In this document: positions 1 through 8,559 of the stretch, in pieces
Layout of the letters: the number at the start of each line of letters is the position of its first letter
Numbering within the stretch: position 1 is the first letter of the stretch
Origin: an uncultured Geobacteraceae bacterium
GTDB lineage: Bacteria; Desulfobacterota; Desulfuromonadia; Geobacterales; Pseudopelobacteraceae
Direction: 5' to 3'
DNA length: 64,000 bases
Assembly (NCBI GenBank): GCA_903875605.1
Contig: CAIQWT010000102.1
Coordinates: 21,782 to 85,781, forward strand
Notes under the pieces: generated by a model
Database searches by the model: none
Told to the model about the DNA's origin: nothing
What the model saw: the letters and a program-made list of their open reading frames with translations, nothing else
Position numbers and translations under genes: made by a program

Positions 1-944
1 AAGACTCCAATCTGCGTATCAAGGCTGATGCAATTGGGTTGATAGCGGAAGATTACGAGTCTGATAAAGTTGATATTCAGGATCTCTATTCCGGAACAAG
101 GTCAATTGAAGTTCCGCCTGATGCCGTAGATAGGTTTTATGGTCAGGGGTGGCTTGACGCTCCGGTCGGACTTGGCCCCAATGAGTTCATTACAATTGTT
201 GACAGTGCAAACCCGAATCACTCGGCCATTTGTCGCAATGACCCTGCTAATGGCCGGATTATTCCTGTTCGTAAGGTTCCCAAAGAAGGGATCTGGAGCC
301 TCTTTCCTCGCAACAGGGAGCAATCCTTCGCTCTTGATGTGTTGATGGACGACAGTATCAAACTTGTTACTCTGGTTGGTAAGGCAGGTACCGGCAAGAC
401 GCTGCTGGCGATTGCTGCAGGACTTCATAAGACAGCTGAAGAAAATATTTATAATCGTCTGCTGGTATCGCGTCCTGTGTTTCCGATGGGTAAAGATCTC
501 GGATTCCTTCCCGGAGATATTGAAGAAAAATTGACCCCCTGGATGCAGCCTATTTTTGATAATGTCGAATTACTTATCTCCGGGCATGAATCTGAAAAGA
601 GACACAGTAAAGGCTATAAAGAGCTTATGGCAATGGGGCTTCTTGATATTGAGCCATTAACATATATCCGCGGTCGTTCGATACCGAATCAGTATTTAAT
701 TGTCGACGAAGCCCAAAACCTGACTCCTCACGAAATCAAGACGATTGTTACCAGAGTTGGCGAAGGTACTAAAATTGTACTGACCGGCGATCCGTACCAG
801 ATCGACAACCCATACGTTGACTCATCCAGTAATGGACTGACCTACCTTGTTGAAAAGTTCAAGGGAGAGCGGATTGCAGCACATGTGACACTTACCAAGG
901 GTGAACGTTCCGAATTAGCCGAGTTGGCCGCCAATCTTTTGTAA
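1..944 (+). CDS. phoH: PhoH-family ATPase with N-terminal PIN domain, 5' truncated by window edge
   Basis: The frame is open from base 3 with no stop, so the gene begins outside the window; a TTG at 39 is only an internal codon. The visible start reads DSNLRIKADAIGLIAEDYE, which resembles the end of the PIN RNase domain in PIN-PhoH (YlaK-type) proteins. The PhoH ATPase domain follows, with Walker A GKAGTGKT near bases 378-401 and Walker B YLIVDEAQN near 692-718. PIN-PhoH proteins of known function act as ATP-dependent RNA helicase-nucleases; that role is inferred here by family. The gene ends in LAANLL followed by TAA. The 146 bp before tsaD show no clear terminator. Confidence 0.9.
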   Translation, partial: DSNLRIKADAIGLIAEDYESDKVDIQDLYSGTRSIEVPPDAVDRFYGQGWLDAPVGLGPNEFITIVDSANPNHSAICRNDPANGRIIPVRKVPKEGIWSLFPRNREQSFALDVLMDDSIKLVTLVGKAGTGKTLLAIAAGLHKTAEENIYNRLLVSRPVFPMGKDLGFLPGDIEEKLTPWMQPIFDNVELLISGHESEKRHSKGYKELMAMGLLDIEPLTYIRGRSIPNQYLIVDEAQNLTPHEIKTIVTRVGEGTKIVLTGDPYQIDNPYVDSSSNGLTYLVEKFKGERIAAHVTLTKGERSELAELAANLL

Positions 945-1090
945 CTTTATACTTGAGATTCAGGTAAAAAGCGTCCCTTATGTAGATGTCATTAGGCTTT
1001 GAATAGCTGCATGGGCACTTTGATGGCAAACACTGCATCAACTCCTGCAAGGGAACACTAAATACTGCAATCCATAATGGTCTTTTTATT

Positions 1091-2137
1091 ATGCTACTTC
1101 TTGCTATTGAAACATCTTGTGATGAAACGGCCGCCGCAGTTGTGCAGGATGGTCGTAAAATTATTTCCTCTGTCATTTCTTCCCAAATTGCCATCCACGC
1201 AGCTTATGGTGGCGTAGTTCCGGAGATAGCCTCACGGGCTCATCTACAGTCCGTTGCACCGGTTATCAATCAGGCGCTTCAGGAAGCAGGCATTGGAATG
1301 GATGCTCTTGAAGGGATTGCGGTTACCCGCGGTCCCGGATTGTCCGGGGCGTTGTTGGTCGGTTTTTCAGCTGCGAAGGCTATTTCCTTTGCCCGAAAAA
1401 TTCCTTTTGTCGGAGTTCATCATATTGAAGGACATCTGTTTGCACCATTCCTGGAACAACCGGTTGCTTTTCCCTTTCTGGCATTGGTAGTATCTGGAGG
1501 GCACACCCATCTGTACCATGTTGAAGGTTTTGGTCGTTATACAACTCTTGGCAGAACAATTGACGATGCGGCCGGTGAAGCTTATGACAAATGCGCAAAA
1601 ATTATGGGAATGCCTTACCCTGGCGGGCATATAATTGATCGTATGGCTCAGAACGGCAACCCGGATGCGATTCGTTTTCCGAGGCCGCTGTTGCGTGACG
1701 GTTCCCTCAACTTCAGCTTTAGTGGCCTGAAAACAGCTGTAATGCAGCACGTCATGAAAAATCCGGTTTCAATACCGAGTCAGGCTGGCGATGATTTGTG
1801 TGCTTCTTTTCAAGATGCGGTTTGCCACGTCCTTGCGTCAAAAACCGAGGCTGCCATCATGCAGACCGGGGCCACTCGCCTAGTAGTCGCGGGGGGAGTT
1901 GCCTGTAATAGTGGTTTGCGCCTTAGGATGTCAAAACTGTGTATGCAGCTGGGAGTTGAACTATCTATCCCGAATCCCGACTTGTGCGGCGATAATGCGG
2001 CTATGCTTGCGGTCCCTGGCGACTATTATCTTTCCCATGGAATTGTGTCTCCGCAGTCACTCGACGTCACCGCTACCTGGGATATGGACAGTTTGACTGC
2101 TCCCCGTCCTGAAGTACGAGGTTTTCCAATTCGCTGA
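1091..2137 (+). CDS. tsaD: tRNA N6-adenosine threonylcarbamoyltransferase TsaD
   Basis: A full-length 348-residue Kae1/TsaD protein, which transfers threonylcarbamoyl onto A37 of ANN-decoding tRNAs (t6A synthesis) in the cytosol. The start MLLLAIETSCDETAAAVV is the family signature. HHIEGH near residues 109-114 supplies metal-binding histidines, followed by SGGHTHLY and the nucleotide-binding GVACNSGLR and CGDNAAM segments. The ATG at 1091 lacks a strong Shine-Dalgarno sequence, but the N-terminus matches the family exactly. A TsaC/YrdC-family gene for the preceding step lies 1.2 kb downstream, so two t6A enzymes are clustered around rsmA. Confidence 0.96.
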   Translation: MLLLAIETSCDETAAAVVQDGRKIISSVISSQIAIHAAYGGVVPEIASRAHLQSVAPVINQALQEAGIGMDALEGIAVTRGPGLSGALLVGFSAAKAISFARKIPFVGVHHIEGHLFAPFLEQPVAFPFLALVVSGGHTHLYHVEGFGRYTTLGRTIDDAAGEAYDKCAKIMGMPYPGGHIIDRMAQNGNPDAIRFPRPLLRDGSLNFSFSGLKTAVMQHVMKNPVSIPSQAGDDLCASFQDAVCHVLASKTEAAIMQTGATRLVVAGGVACNSGLRLRMSKLCMQLGVELSIPNPDLCGDNAAMLAVPGDYYLSHGIVSPQSLDVTATWDMDSLTAPRPEVRGFPIR

Positions 2138-2179
2138 GTCGAGCCTGATGTCAACATGTGACACTATGACTTACAGAAT

Positions 2180-2329
2180 CTACAAGTCCTGCCGCTGGTA
2201 CCATGCGTCAGGACCGAGTCTGAGCATGTAGTTATAGGAAAAGCGAACACAGCCAAATGTCCGTGCAAGATTAATCTCCTGCTCAGAAGTTGGGTAGAAT
2301 CTGTATCTGTAAGCTCGTTTCATATCCAT
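2180..2329 (-). pseudogene. N-terminal remnant of IS200/IS605-family TnpB
   Basis: On the minus strand ATG at 2329 opens MDMKRAYRYRFYPT, and it continues with FGCVRFSYNYMLR and DAWYQRQ before a TAG at 2180-2182. This is the conserved N-terminus of TnpB (OrfB), the RNA-guided nuclease of IS200/IS605 elements, which is normally about 370-420 residues. Only 49 residues remain; the RuvC-like catalytic part and the zinc finger are absent, so the gene is a truncated relic. It fills most of the 350-bp gap between tsaD and rsmA and explains why these convergent-looking spacers carry no host gene. No tnpA is present. Confidence 0.8.
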
Positions 2330-2434
2330 GTTTAAATAGTATCACACATTGGTGTAAAATGTAATTGTTATCCAAATATCAGACATAAAACCACGCGCGC
2401 GGCGCACTATGAATCACTTGGATGCACCTTTCAT

Positions 2435-2454
2435 CCCCGCCCTGAACGACGGGG
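2435..2454 (+). repeat. Terminal-hairpin-like sequence of an IS200/IS605 element
   Basis: The bases CCCCGCCCTGAACGACGGGG form a short GC-rich hairpin followed by TTTTAC, in the context TTTCATCCCCGC...GGGGTTTTACGG. This looks like the end hairpins of many IS200/IS605 elements. It lies 106 bp from the start of the tnpB remnant, on its upstream side. It may therefore be the left end of the same element, or the right end of a second decayed copy. It sits 24 bp before the rsmA start region and may influence that transcript. Confidence 0.55.
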
Positions 2455-2487
2455 TTTTACGGTGAGGCCAATAAAGGAATCAATAAA

Positions 2488-3351
2488 ATGAGTGCCACTC
2501 GTCGTCCCCTGAAATCACTTGGACAAAACTTTCTGGTTGATGGGAATATTATCAACAGAATTATTCAAACTGCAGATATCAAGACTGGCCAGGCTGTGCT
2601 TGAAATCGGCCCGGGGCGAGGTGCTTTGACTACACATCTTGCCGAGCGTTCCGGACGGCTCTTGCTGATTGAGTTCGACCATGCATTGGCAGCCTGGCAT
2701 CGGGTTCAATATCAGCAAAAACCTCATGTCACAGTAATTGACGCTGATGTCCTTAAAGTTGACCTTGAGGCACTCCTTCCGGAAACGCCTCAAAAATGGA
2801 ATGTAGTTGCCAATCTACCATATAATATTTCTACTGAAGTTCTGTTTCGCCTGTATCATGTTCACGAACGGTTGGCACGTATGACCCTGATGCTGCAAAA
2901 AGAGGTTGGTGACCGACTTGTCGCACCGCCTGATTGTTCTGCGTATGGTGTGACTACCGTTCTTCTTGGTTTGTGGTTTGATATAAGTCGTGCTTTTGTA
3001 GTGCACCCCGACTCTTTTCACCCAAGCCCTAAAATTGATTCGGTCATACTTAACTTCATCCCCCGCACTGAAGCCAGGGCCGAAGTTGGAGACGAGGAGG
3101 TTTTCAGGGCTGTTGTAAAAAGCTCCTTCTCAATGCGGCGTAAGACCCTTTATAACTGTCTGAAATCAGCTGAGTTTGCCAAAGAGATTGATTGTAGCGA
3201 GTTGTTGGAGGCATGTTCAATTGAGGGCCGTAGAAGAGGCGAAACTCTTTCCCTTGAAGAGTTTTCAGTATTGTCGCGGTGGGTAACGGAAAAGTTGCGC
3301 GTTATTCACCGGAAAGCTAACACCGCTGAGGAATACTGCCATGATACTTGA
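2488..3351 (+). CDS. rsmA: 16S rRNA dimethyladenosine transferase RsmA (KsgA)
   Basis: A 287-residue SAM-dependent methyltransferase that dimethylates the two adjacent adenines in helix 45 of 16S rRNA late in 30S assembly. The start RRPLKSLGQNFLVD is typical of the family. SAM motif I is VLEIGPGRGALT near residues 38-49 and motif IV is NLPYNIST near 109-116. A C-terminal helical domain follows, with FHPSPKIDS. AGGAA sits a few bases before the ATG. The last 11 bases overlap the next gene, so the two are probably co-translated. Confidence 0.96.
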   Translation: MSATRRPLKSLGQNFLVDGNIINRIIQTADIKTGQAVLEIGPGRGALTTHLAERSGRLLLIEFDHALAAWHRVQYQQKPHVTVIDADVLKVDLEALLPETPQKWNVVANLPYNISTEVLFRLYHVHERLARMTLMLQKEVGDRLVAPPDCSAYGVTTVLLGLWFDISRAFVVHPDSFHPSPKIDSVILNFIPRTEARAEVGDEEVFRAVVKSSFSMRRKTLYNCLKSAEFAKEIDCSELLEACSIEGRRRGETLSLEEFSVLSRWVTEKLRVIHRKANTAEEYCHDT

Positions 3352-3952
3352 AATAAACTCCGAACACCCACAGCCACACCAGATATCACAGGTGGTTGAA
3401 TGTCTGAGAGATGGTCGGGTCATCGCCTACCCAACAGATACTACGTACGGAATTGGCTGCTCAATATTTTGTAAAAAAAGTATCGAACGAATCTATCAGA
3501 TGAAACAGCGTGACCGTCGGAAGCCTTTCTCGGTTATCTGTTCATCTTTATCAGAAATATCCCGGTATGCTAAGGTAAGTAATTCAGCTTTTAAGATAAT
3601 AAAACGTTATTTACCAGGTCCTTATACTTTTGTTTTTGAAGCTACACGTGAAGTGCCGGATTTGCTTCTGACCAGACAAAAAACGGTGGGAATCCGTATA
3701 CCAGATAACAGAATATGCTGCGATATTGTTACTGCACTGGGGAATCCTATTATAACCACAAGTGCCAATATTTCCGGTGAAGAGCCTGAAGGTGATCCGC
3801 GCACCATAGCGGATACTTTTGGTAATCAGCTTGATTATGTTATTGATGGCGGCATTTTGACAACTGATGTAAGTTCTGTTGTTAGTTTGATTGGATCTGT
3901 TCCGGAGGTCCTGCGTGCCGGTCTTGGTGATGTTTCATGGTGTGTAAAGTAG
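3341..3952 (+). CDS. Sua5/YciO/YrdC-family protein, probable threonylcarbamoyl-AMP synthase
   Basis: A 203-residue YrdC-fold protein. Family features are AYPTDTTYGIGC near residues 30-41, a KQRDRRKPFSVIC segment with the KRx...P pattern, PGPYTF, VGIRIPDN and ITTSANISGE. TsaC enzymes make threonylcarbamoyl-AMP from threonine, bicarbonate and ATP for t6A. The KQRDRRKPFS region is also close to the YciO subfamily, whose members may not be fully equivalent, so the assignment to TsaC is probable, not certain. The start overlaps rsmA, and tsaD, the next enzyme of the pathway, is nearby. Confidence 0.85.
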   Translation: MILEINSEHPQPHQISQVVECLRDGRVIAYPTDTTYGIGCSIFCKKSIERIYQMKQRDRRKPFSVICSSLSEISRYAKVSNSAFKIIKRYLPGPYTFVFEATREVPDLLLTRQKTVGIRIPDNRICCDIVTALGNPIITTSANISGEEPEGDPRTIADTFGNQLDYVIDGGILTTDVSSVVSLIGSVPEVLRAGLGDVSWCVK

Positions 3953-3967
3953 TCAGCGGGGGCGATT

Positions 3968-4333
3968 GTGCGTAAACGTACTGTCAGAAATGGAATGCGC
4001 CTTATACTGGCTGCATTGATTATGATTGTTCTGGCCAGTTTTTTTAATGTACCTTTGTCTGAAATCATCTCATTGTCCTCTGGCGCAGAGAACCGAATCT
4101 ACCGTATTGGGTTGTTTTGGGCGGCGGCAATTGGTGGCTATGGTGTTGTCGTAACTGTTTTTGGTTTCGTGCTTTCCCCCCACAAAAATGATGCCAGGAT
4201 TCGTCTGATGCCGGTTTTTATCGGAATGTCCGCACTTATCTTTATCTTCTTTTATCTTTTTTCATCTTCAATAAATGCCCCGGCCAGAGATGAGCAGAGG
4301 CGGGTACGTCCTGGTGAGACAATCACTATCTAG
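3968..4333 (+). CDS. Small conserved-type membrane protein, three predicted helices
   Basis: A 121-residue protein starting at GTG with GCGGGGGCG as a ribosome binding site. Hydrophobic segments lie near residues 11-33, 47-68 and 80-99. The tail is polar and charged (ARDEQRRVRPGE). I do not recognise the family and see no catalytic motif. It begins 15 bp after the TsaC-like gene and is probably in the same transcript. By the positive-inside rule the N-terminus (RKRTVRNGMR) should be cytoplasmic. Confidence 0.7.
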   Translation: MRKRTVRNGMRLILAALIMIVLASFFNVPLSEIISLSSGAENRIYRIGLFWAAAIGGYGVVVTVFGFVLSPHKNDARIRLMPVFIGMSALIFIFFYLFSSSINAPARDEQRRVRPGETITI

Positions 4334-4412
4334 ATTTTGCGGGGGGCCATGTGAGGTTCGTTAATCGCTGACATATGCCACTTATTAGATTAAAAGTAAA
4401 ACGAGGAGCATC

Positions 4413-5705
4413 ATGCAGAACTTGAAAATCCCAGATCTGTTATTCACTGATTCGCCAGATGCTTGGTGTGGATTGAAGGGTCGCTTGTTTTCGTTTTTTC
4501 AGTTTATCTATGTCACTTCTACAAATTTTCAATCACACAATGGATCCTTGCGCGCCGCCGCCCTGACTTATACCACCGTTCTTTCACTCGTCCCAATGCT
4601 CGCCATAGCTTTTTCAGTTCTTAAGGGTCTCGGAGCACAAAATGCACTCGAACCGTTCCTGCAGCAGATTGCAGGGGATTCTGAAGAAACGATTTCTCGT
4701 CTGATTGCCTATGTAAATAATACCAATATGAAGTCTATGGGTGCCATAGGCCTTGTAATGCTTATACTGACCGTTGTTTCTCTGATGGGAAGCATCGAGG
4801 AGGCTTTCAATGCTGTATGGGGAGTGCGTGAAACCCGTTCCTTACAGAGACGATTCAGTGATTACTTGAGTGTTGTTGTTGTAGGGCCGATTTTACTGCT
4901 TGTAGCGACTAGTATGAGCTCCTCATTGCAGAGCCAGTGGATGCTTCAATGGTTAATCCGGAATACCTATTTCGGTGATGCAATTCTATTGCTTTTTCGT
5001 TTTTTACCATATCTCAGCGTCTGGATAGCTATGGTATTTTTGTACTTATTCATTCCCAATACCCGTATTCGCTTTGCATCCGCAGTTACTGGAGGAGTTA
5101 TTGCCGGTACTGCCTGGGAGCTGGCGCAGTGGGGCTATTTCCATTTCCAGGTCGGTGTTGCCAACTACAATGCAATTTATGGAACGCTGGCTGCTGTCCC
5201 CATTTTTCTTGTCTGGATATATACAAGTTGGCTGATTGTGCTTTTCGGCCTTGAGATTGTTTTTGCTCATCAACATCGTGGTCACGGACTATCAGGATGC
5301 AGTACTTTTTGTTTGTCAGAAGTCGCTCGCGAAGAGTTGGCTGTGGCGCTGTTGGTACAAGTTAATATTTTTTTTCAAAAAGGTTGCACTCCTCCATCAG
5401 CTCAGTCCCTGGCTGATGAGCTGAATGTTCCGCTGTTAACGCTTGAGACAGTTATTGATGAATTGGAAAAACTGGGATTTCTGGCTGCAACATCAGGAAG
5501 TGAGACCGGGTGGCTGCCCGCGCGTGATCCCTCAGAGGTTCAGGTCAGTGATATTATCGGATCATTGCGCGGTGTTTCCAGTCTTCGGACAGCTCCTTCT
5601 GCTGTTCAAATTGCCGAGGATGTAGTTCGCCAGGGGTGGAATGGTAACCTGGCAAGCCTTAAAGGGGTTACGTTGCGTGATCTGCTTGAGAAAACAGTAA
5701 AATAA
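4413..5705 (+). CDS. yihY: YihY/BrkB-family inner-membrane protein
   Basis: A 430-residue protein of the YihY family, once miscalled RNase BN. It has about six membrane segments over residues 25-285 and the family signatures LRAAALTYTTVLSLVPMLA, NAVWGVRETRS, YLFIPNTRIR and ANYNAIYGTLAAVPIFLVWIY. The C-terminal 120 residues look like a soluble winged-helix-type domain (ADELNVPLLTLETVIDELEKLGFL), an extension seen in a subset of the family. CGAGGAG lies well placed before ATG. The molecular role of the family is not settled; a transport or envelope role is inferred from topology only. Confidence 0.88.
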   Translation: MQNLKIPDLLFTDSPDAWCGLKGRLFSFFQFIYVTSTNFQSHNGSLRAAALTYTTVLSLVPMLAIAFSVLKGLGAQNALEPFLQQIAGDSEETISRLIAYVNNTNMKSMGAIGLVMLILTVVSLMGSIEEAFNAVWGVRETRSLQRRFSDYLSVVVVGPILLLVATSMSSSLQSQWMLQWLIRNTYFGDAILLLFRFLPYLSVWIAMVFLYLFIPNTRIRFASAVTGGVIAGTAWELAQWGYFHFQVGVANYNAIYGTLAAVPIFLVWIYTSWLIVLFGLEIVFAHQHRGHGLSGCSTFCLSEVAREELAVALLVQVNIFFQKGCTPPSAQSLADELNVPLLTLETVIDELEKLGFLAATSGSETGWLPARDPSEVQVSDIIGSLRGVSSLRTAPSAVQIAEDVVRQGWNGNLASLKGVTLRDLLEKTVK

Positions 5706-5766
5706 CATATCGTTATAGGTGCCGTAGCTGCGCAGCCGTAACTATCTGAAAAACGGGGACAAAAGA

Positions 5767-8463
5767 ATGAATAAAAATTTTCTGGCAGCGCTTTCGGGGG
5801 AATCGCTTGATGCACTTTACCGTGACTGGCAACGTTCCGCTGATTCTGTGCCGGAAGACTGGCAGATTTTTTTCTCTGGTTTTGGGCTTGGATTGGAAAA
5901 TACAGTCGTCAGTAATAAAAGTTTTGATGAGCAGGCGGCGCTTAAGCTCTCTGGAGTTCAGTCCCTTTTGTATCGCTATCGCTCACTAGGCCATCTCCTT
6001 GCCTGCACGGATCCACTCTCACCATGTCAATTATTCCACCCGCTACTCGATCTCTCCGCTTTCGGCCTTGATGAAAGTGATCTTGACACGGTCTTTACCT
6101 GTCGTCGCTTTCTCAATGTAAGCTCTACCCTGCGCGATATATTGGTAACCATGCGTGAAACCTATTGTCAGGAAATAGGTGTCGAATTTATGCATATTGA
6201 GGAACCTGATGAGCGCCAGTGGCTTATTGATCGTATGGAACCCTGTAGAAATCATCCCGCCTACTCGGTAGATGAAAAACTGCATATTCTGGATAAGCTC
6301 CATAAAGCCGCTTTGTTTGAGTTGTTTTTGCATCGCAGGTTTGTCGGGCAAAAACGTTTTTCACTTGAGGGGGGTGAAATTCTGATTCCGGTTCTAGACC
6401 GGATAGTTAACGGTTGTCCGAAAGCGGGAATAAGTGACGTGGTTATGGGCATGTCTCATCGCGGAAGACTGAACGTACTGGCACATATTTTACGAAAACC
6501 GTATGAATCCCTTTTTGCCGAGTTTAAGGAAAACATTTCACTCGGATTTTTAGGGGATGGTGATGTTAAATATCACAAGGGACATTCGTGCGATATCGGC
6601 ATTGATGGCCACAATGTACACGTCACAATTGCTGCAAACCCGAGCCATCTGGAAGCGGTTAATGCCGTTGTTGAGGGTAAAAGTCGTGCTAGGCAGGATC
6701 GCTATGGAAAAGATGGCGCCACTAGAGTTCTGCCGGTTTTGATACATGGCGATGCCGCTTTTGCAGGGCAGGGGAGTATCATGGAGGTTCTTAACATGTC
6801 CCAACTGGATGGTTATGGAACCGGAGGGACTATTCATGTGGTACTAAATAATCAAATAGGTTTTACAACACTTCCCAAGGACTCCCGTTCAACCTGCTAT
6901 GCAACGGACGTTGCCAAAATGCTATCTTGTCCGATTTTTCATGTTCAAGGTGAAGCGCCTGAAGCTGCTATTCATGTTGTCGATCTAGCCATGGAATATC
7001 GAAGCAAATATCGTAGAGATGTTGTGATTGAGTTGATCTGCTATCGTCGTCACGGGCATAACGAAGGAGATGAACCGGCTTTTACTCAACCGAAGTTGTA
7101 TCAGCAGATTGCCGCCCGTCCCTCGGTAAACCGCATCTATGAAACTGTTCTTGCTGAAGAAGTCGGAATATCTACTGATACTTTGGAACTGCTTGAACAA
7201 CTTACTAGTGAAACACTGGAAGCCTCTTTCAAAAAGACACCCGTACCCGATACTAACGGGTTTTCTGATCGTTGGAGTTCAATCAGTACCGAGTTTAGCA
7301 CTGAACCGGTTGAAACAGCCGTATCAACTGAAAAACTGGTGACAATTGCACGGCGCCTGGCCGCTCTTCCTTCCGGTTTCTCTCCTCACACAAAAATCGG
7401 TACTCTGATTCAGAAACGCTTTGAGGCTGTAGTTAATGGTAATGGGATCGATTGGGGAAATGCGGAAACTCTTGCGTATGCAACTCTTCTTGATCAGGGG
7501 TATTCTGTTCGGATTTCCGGTCAGGATTCTCGACGTGGAACATTTAATCATCGGCATTGTGTTGTGATTGACAACCACAACGAACACAGTTTTTCACCAC
7601 TTGAAACCGTTGCACGCGATGGAGCATCTTTTCAGGCCTGGAACAGTCTGCTTTCCGAATTTGGTGTGCTTGGATTTGAATATGGTTACTCTTTGGAGTC
7701 GCCCACCTGCCTGACTTTGTGGGAAGCCCAGTTTGGAGATTTTGCCAACGGAGCACAAGTTATCATTGATCAGTTCATTGCCAGCGGTGAATCCAAATGG
7801 AATCGCGCCAGCGGACTTGTAATGCTGCTTCCTCACGGATATGAGGGGCAGGGTGCGGAACATTCCAGTGCCCGCATTGAGCGATATCTACAGTTATGTG
7901 CCTCAGAAAACATGATTGTTGCCATTCCGTCAACACCGGCACAGATATTTCATCTGCTAAGACGCCAGATGCTGCAGTCTTTCAGAAAGCCACTGGTTAT
8001 CTTTACGCCGAAGAGCCTGCTACGTCACCCCATTTGTGTTTCTACCGCTGCAGAATTCTGCGAAGGCACGTTCGAAAATTGTATTGTAAGCCCCTGTGAT
8101 TTTTCTTCTGCACAACGGGTCCTGTTTTGTAGCGGGAAAATATATTACGAACTTGAATCAGAACGTACACGGCTCGATCAGTTTCATACGATGATTGTAA
8201 GAATTGAACAATTGTATCCTCTGGATTGCTCAGCATTACGGAGAATTTTTGATTTGTGTGTAGCAACCTGTCAGATGTACTGGGTTCAGGAGGAACCGGA
8301 AAATATGGGTGCCTGGCAGTATATGGATCGACATTTTGATAAATTATCTGTTTCAGTTGGTTACATAGGCCGTCCGGCAGATTCCTGCCCTGCGGTATGG
8401 TCGCACCATATTCATGCCCAACAACAGGAGGAAATAGTGCGCCAAGCTTTAGCTTTACAGTGA
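5767..8463 (+). CDS. sucA: 2-oxoglutarate dehydrogenase E1 component
   Basis: An 898-residue thiamine-diphosphate E1o subunit, which decarboxylates 2-oxoglutarate and passes the succinyl group to lipoyl-E2 in the TCA cycle. The N-terminus SLDALYRDWQRSADSVPEDWQ resembles the E2/E3-binding arm. The core has GMSHRGRLNVLAH, the ThDP motif GDAAFAGQGS...NNQIGFTT, and YRRHGHNEGDEPAFTQP. The C-terminal domain has GQDSRRGTF(N)HRH, LPHGYEGQGAEHSSAR and QEEPENMGAW. AACGGGGAC precedes the ATG. No sucB or lpd follows, which is unusual because E1 and E2 are normally adjacent. Confidence 0.95.
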   Translation: MNKNFLAALSGESLDALYRDWQRSADSVPEDWQIFFSGFGLGLENTVVSNKSFDEQAALKLSGVQSLLYRYRSLGHLLACTDPLSPCQLFHPLLDLSAFGLDESDLDTVFTCRRFLNVSSTLRDILVTMRETYCQEIGVEFMHIEEPDERQWLIDRMEPCRNHPAYSVDEKLHILDKLHKAALFELFLHRRFVGQKRFSLEGGEILIPVLDRIVNGCPKAGISDVVMGMSHRGRLNVLAHILRKPYESLFAEFKENISLGFLGDGDVKYHKGHSCDIGIDGHNVHVTIAANPSHLEAVNAVVEGKSRARQDRYGKDGATRVLPVLIHGDAAFAGQGSIMEVLNMSQLDGYGTGGTIHVVLNNQIGFTTLPKDSRSTCYATDVAKMLSCPIFHVQGEAPEAAIHVVDLAMEYRSKYRRDVVIELICYRRHGHNEGDEPAFTQPKLYQQIAARPSVNRIYETVLAEEVGISTDTLELLEQLTSETLEASFKKTPVPDTNGFSDRWSSISTEFSTEPVETAVSTEKLVTIARRLAALPSGFSPHTKIGTLIQKRFEAVVNGNGIDWGNAETLAYATLLDQGYSVRISGQDSRRGTFNHRHCVVIDNHNEHSFSPLETVARDGASFQAWNSLLSEFGVLGFEYGYSLESPTCLTLWEAQFGDFANGAQVIIDQFIASGESKWNRASGLVMLLPHGYEGQGAEHSSARIERYLQLCASENMIVAIPSTPAQIFHLLRRQMLQSFRKPLVIFTPKSLLRHPICVSTAAEFCEGTFENCIVSPCDFSSAQRVLFCSGKIYYELESERTRLDQFHTMIVRIEQLYPLDCSALRRIFDLCVATCQMYWVQEEPENMGAWQYMDRHFDKLSVSVGYIGRPADSCPAVWSHHIHAQQQEEIVRQALALQ

Positions 8464-8504
8464 TCCATGAGCGCAGTATTACTTGATTTTATCGCCTATT
8501 GAAG

Positions 8505-8533
8505 TTGACAATCAGGGGGAGTCCGTGTACATA
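8505..8533 (+). promoter_or_regulatory. Candidate sigma-70 promoter before the envelope gene pair
   Basis: A perfect -35 TTGACA (8505-8510) is separated by 17 bp from TACATA (8528-8533), a weak -10. It lies in the 96-bp gap after sucA and would start transcription just before the gene at 8560. The good -35 and exact spacing support it; the -10 matches the consensus poorly. Confidence 0.4.
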
Positions 8534-8559
8534 AAAGCAATCAAATCTAAAGGTAATTC

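Noticed and set aside
2389..2402. Palindromic ACGCGCGCGGCGC stretch as a regulatory site
   Set aside because: It is a short alternating CG tract within the IS remnant and has no other support.
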